NCBI GenBank assembly: GCA_903831925.1 | Contig: CAIKZV010000316.1 | Coordinates: 1-14,960 of the forward strand | DNA: 14,960 bases | Source: an uncultured Burkholderiales bacterium | GTDB taxonomy: Bacteria > Pseudomonadota > Gammaproteobacteria > Burkholderiales > Burkholderiaceae_E | Direction: 5' to 3' | Part shown: positions 13,960 to 14,960 of the stretch, piece after piece | How positions within the stretch are numbered: position 1 is the stretch's first letter | Layout: each line of letters opens with the position of its first letter | Program-made: the position numbers and the translations under genes | Notes under the pieces: model-generated | Seen by the model: only the letters and a program-made list of their open reading frames with translations | Databases searched by the model: none | What the model was told of the DNA's origin: nothing

Positions 13960-13995
13960 GGTGCTTGCTTTCCCCTGTTGCCGCTCAGGCGCCCT

Positions 13996-14021
13996 TCAGG
14001 AACCCCTCAGGAACCCCTCAG
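13996..14021. repeat. 11-nt tandem repeat at the metY 3' end
   Basis: TCAGGAACCCC occurs twice in direct tandem (13996-14006 and 14007-14017), followed by a partial third copy (TCAG) that includes the metY stop. Read on the minus strand, each copy begins with TGA, and the 11-nt spacing places a TGA in each of the three frames. A role as terminator is not supported because there is no dyad. Confidence 0.7.
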
Positions 14022-14960
14022 CCACCTTTCTGTGCGGCGCGAAGGCCGCGTTTGAGGTCGTCGATCAGATCGTCGATGTCTTCCAGCCCGATCGACAGGC
14101 GCAGCGTCGCCTCGCCGATGCCGGCCGACGCCAGCGCGGCCGCATCCATCCGGAAATGCGTGGTCGAGGCCGGATGGATCACCAGCGATTTGGCGTCGCC
14201 GACATTGGCCAGATGCGAGAACAACTCAAGGCTTTCGACAAAGCGCCGGCCAGCGGCGCGATCGCCCTTCAGATCGAAGCTGAAAACCGCGCCGCAGCCC
14301 CTCGGCAGCAGTTGTCGCGCCAGCGCCTGGTCGGGATGCGAGTCGAGTTCGGGCCAGCCGACATGCGCCACCATCGGATGCGCATTCAAAAATTCGACGA
14401 CTTTCCGCGCATTGTCGACATGCCGGGCCATGCGCAGCGGCAGGGTCTCGATACCCTGCAGGATCTGAAAGGCGTTCATCGGCGACAGGCTCGCGCCGAA
14501 ATCACGCAAGCCTTCCCGGCGCGCCCGCAGCAAAAACGGCGCCACCGTCGATTCTTCGGCGAACACCATGCCGTGAAAGCCGGCATAGGGCTCGGTCAGT
14601 TCAGGAAAACGATTGGAGGCGACCCAGTCGAATTGGCCCGAATCGACCAGCACCCCGCCGATTACCGTGCCATGGCCGCACAGAAACTTGGTTGCCGAGT
14701 GATAAACCAGATCGGCACCATGCTCGAAAGGTCGCATCAGCCAGGGCGTGGTGAAGGTCGAATCGACCAGAAGCGGCACCCGATGACTGTGGGCGATCTC
14801 GGCCACGCGCGGAATGTCGAGCACATCCAGCCCTGGATTGCCGAGGGTTTCGCCGAAGAGCAGTCGGGTATTGGGGCGCAGCGCTGCGCGCCAGGCATCG
14901 ATGTTGCGCGGTTCGACGAAGGTGGTCTCGATACCGAAGCGCGACATCGTGTAGTGAAGC
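14018..14960 (-). CDS. metY: O-acetylhomoserine sulfhydrylase MetY, N-terminus beyond right edge
   Basis: The frame runs unbroken to the right edge (about 314 C-terminal residues of a family usually 425-440 long). The ATG at 14947 is internal, since the codons before it read LHYT, as in the family. Cys/Met metabolism PLP-enzyme motifs are present: FGETLGNPGLDVLDI, LLVDSTFTTPWLMRP and ADLVYHSATKFLCGHGT, with the PLP lysine in SATKF. The NRFPELTEPYAGFHG stretch is typical of MetY rather than MetZ or MetB. The enzyme makes homocysteine (or methionine) from O-acetylhomoserine and sulfide (or methanethiol) in the cytosol. Late features include HPASTTHF and LRLSIGLEDIDDLIDDL. Confidence 0.95.
   Translation of the reverse strand, partial: LHYTMSRFGIETTFVEPRNIDAWRAALRPNTRLLFGETLGNPGLDVLDIPRVAEIAHSHRVPLLVDSTFTTPWLMRPFEHGADLVYHSATKFLCGHGTVIGGVLVDSGQFDWVASNRFPELTEPYAGFHGMVFAEESTVAPFLLRARREGLRDFGASLSPMNAFQILQGIETLPLRMARHVDNARKVVEFLNAHPMVAHVGWPELDSHPDQALARQLLPRGCGAVFSFDLKGDRAAGRRFVESLELFSHLANVGDAKSLVIHPASTTHFRMDAAALASAGIGEATLRLSIGLEDIDDLIDDLKRGLRAAQKGG

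Noticed and set aside
1..14960. Frequent GATC and CGATCG words as a possible repeat or uptake signal
   Set aside because: They are spread through codons such as GAT, ATC and TCG in most genes and look like codon bias; a count against a shuffled-codon model would be needed.

Overview
This is a GC-rich, densely coded proteobacterial chromosome segment. The gene content (MarR/EmrAB-type efflux operon with its own outer-membrane channel, DusA, YihY beside a DUF2069 protein, short AlkB, MetY) points to a betaproteobacterium, probably Burkholderiales-like; this is an inference, and a gammaproteobacterium is not excluded. No insertion sequence, phage gene, CRISPR array, tRNA or rRNA was seen, and no gene-free stretch exceeds about 130 bases.

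Left block (1-3147, minus strand): a selenocysteine locus. It reads thioredoxin-domain fusion protein, then a small UGSC-family selenoprotein, then selA (selenocysteine synthase, cut by the left edge). The selenoprotein is the most notable feature. Its reading frame carries an in-frame TGA at 1399-1397 within Asp-TGA-Gly-Ser-Cys, followed 18 nt later by the loop of a 7-bp hairpin that fits a bacterial SECIS element. Ordinary gene calling would break it into two ORFs of 94 and 72 residues. The Trx-fusion and selenoprotein frames overlap by 4 nt, and selA follows after 33 nt. The operon therefore encodes a Sec protein, a possible thiol partner, and an enzyme that makes Sec-tRNA.

Next (3276-3653, plus): a small NTF2-like/lumazine-binding-like protein, divergent from the selenoprotein operon.

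Efflux operon (3759-10391, plus): MarR regulator, NodT-type outer-membrane lipoprotein, EmrA-type periplasmic adaptor, EmrB-type MFS pump, DUF1345 membrane protein and tRNA-dihydrouridine synthase DusA. Every junction overlaps by 1-14 nt, so translation is probably coupled along the whole chain. The first four genes make a complete tripartite exporter plus its likely repressor. A palindrome sits just before the marR start. The emrA C-terminus ends in seven Ala-Gly repeats encoded by a very G-rich tract.

Alkane hydroxylase block (10322-11850, minus): a DUF2069 membrane protein followed by an AlkB-type diiron membrane hydroxylase. The alkB 3' end overlaps the dusA 3' end antisense by 70 bp. YihY/BrkB (11873-13111, plus) starts only 22 nt from the divergent DUF2069 gene and may be leaderless.

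Right block (13135-14960, minus): metY (O-acetylhomoserine sulfhydrylase, N-terminus beyond the right edge) followed after 58 nt by an alpha/beta hydrolase. The gap between them holds a short tandem repeat.
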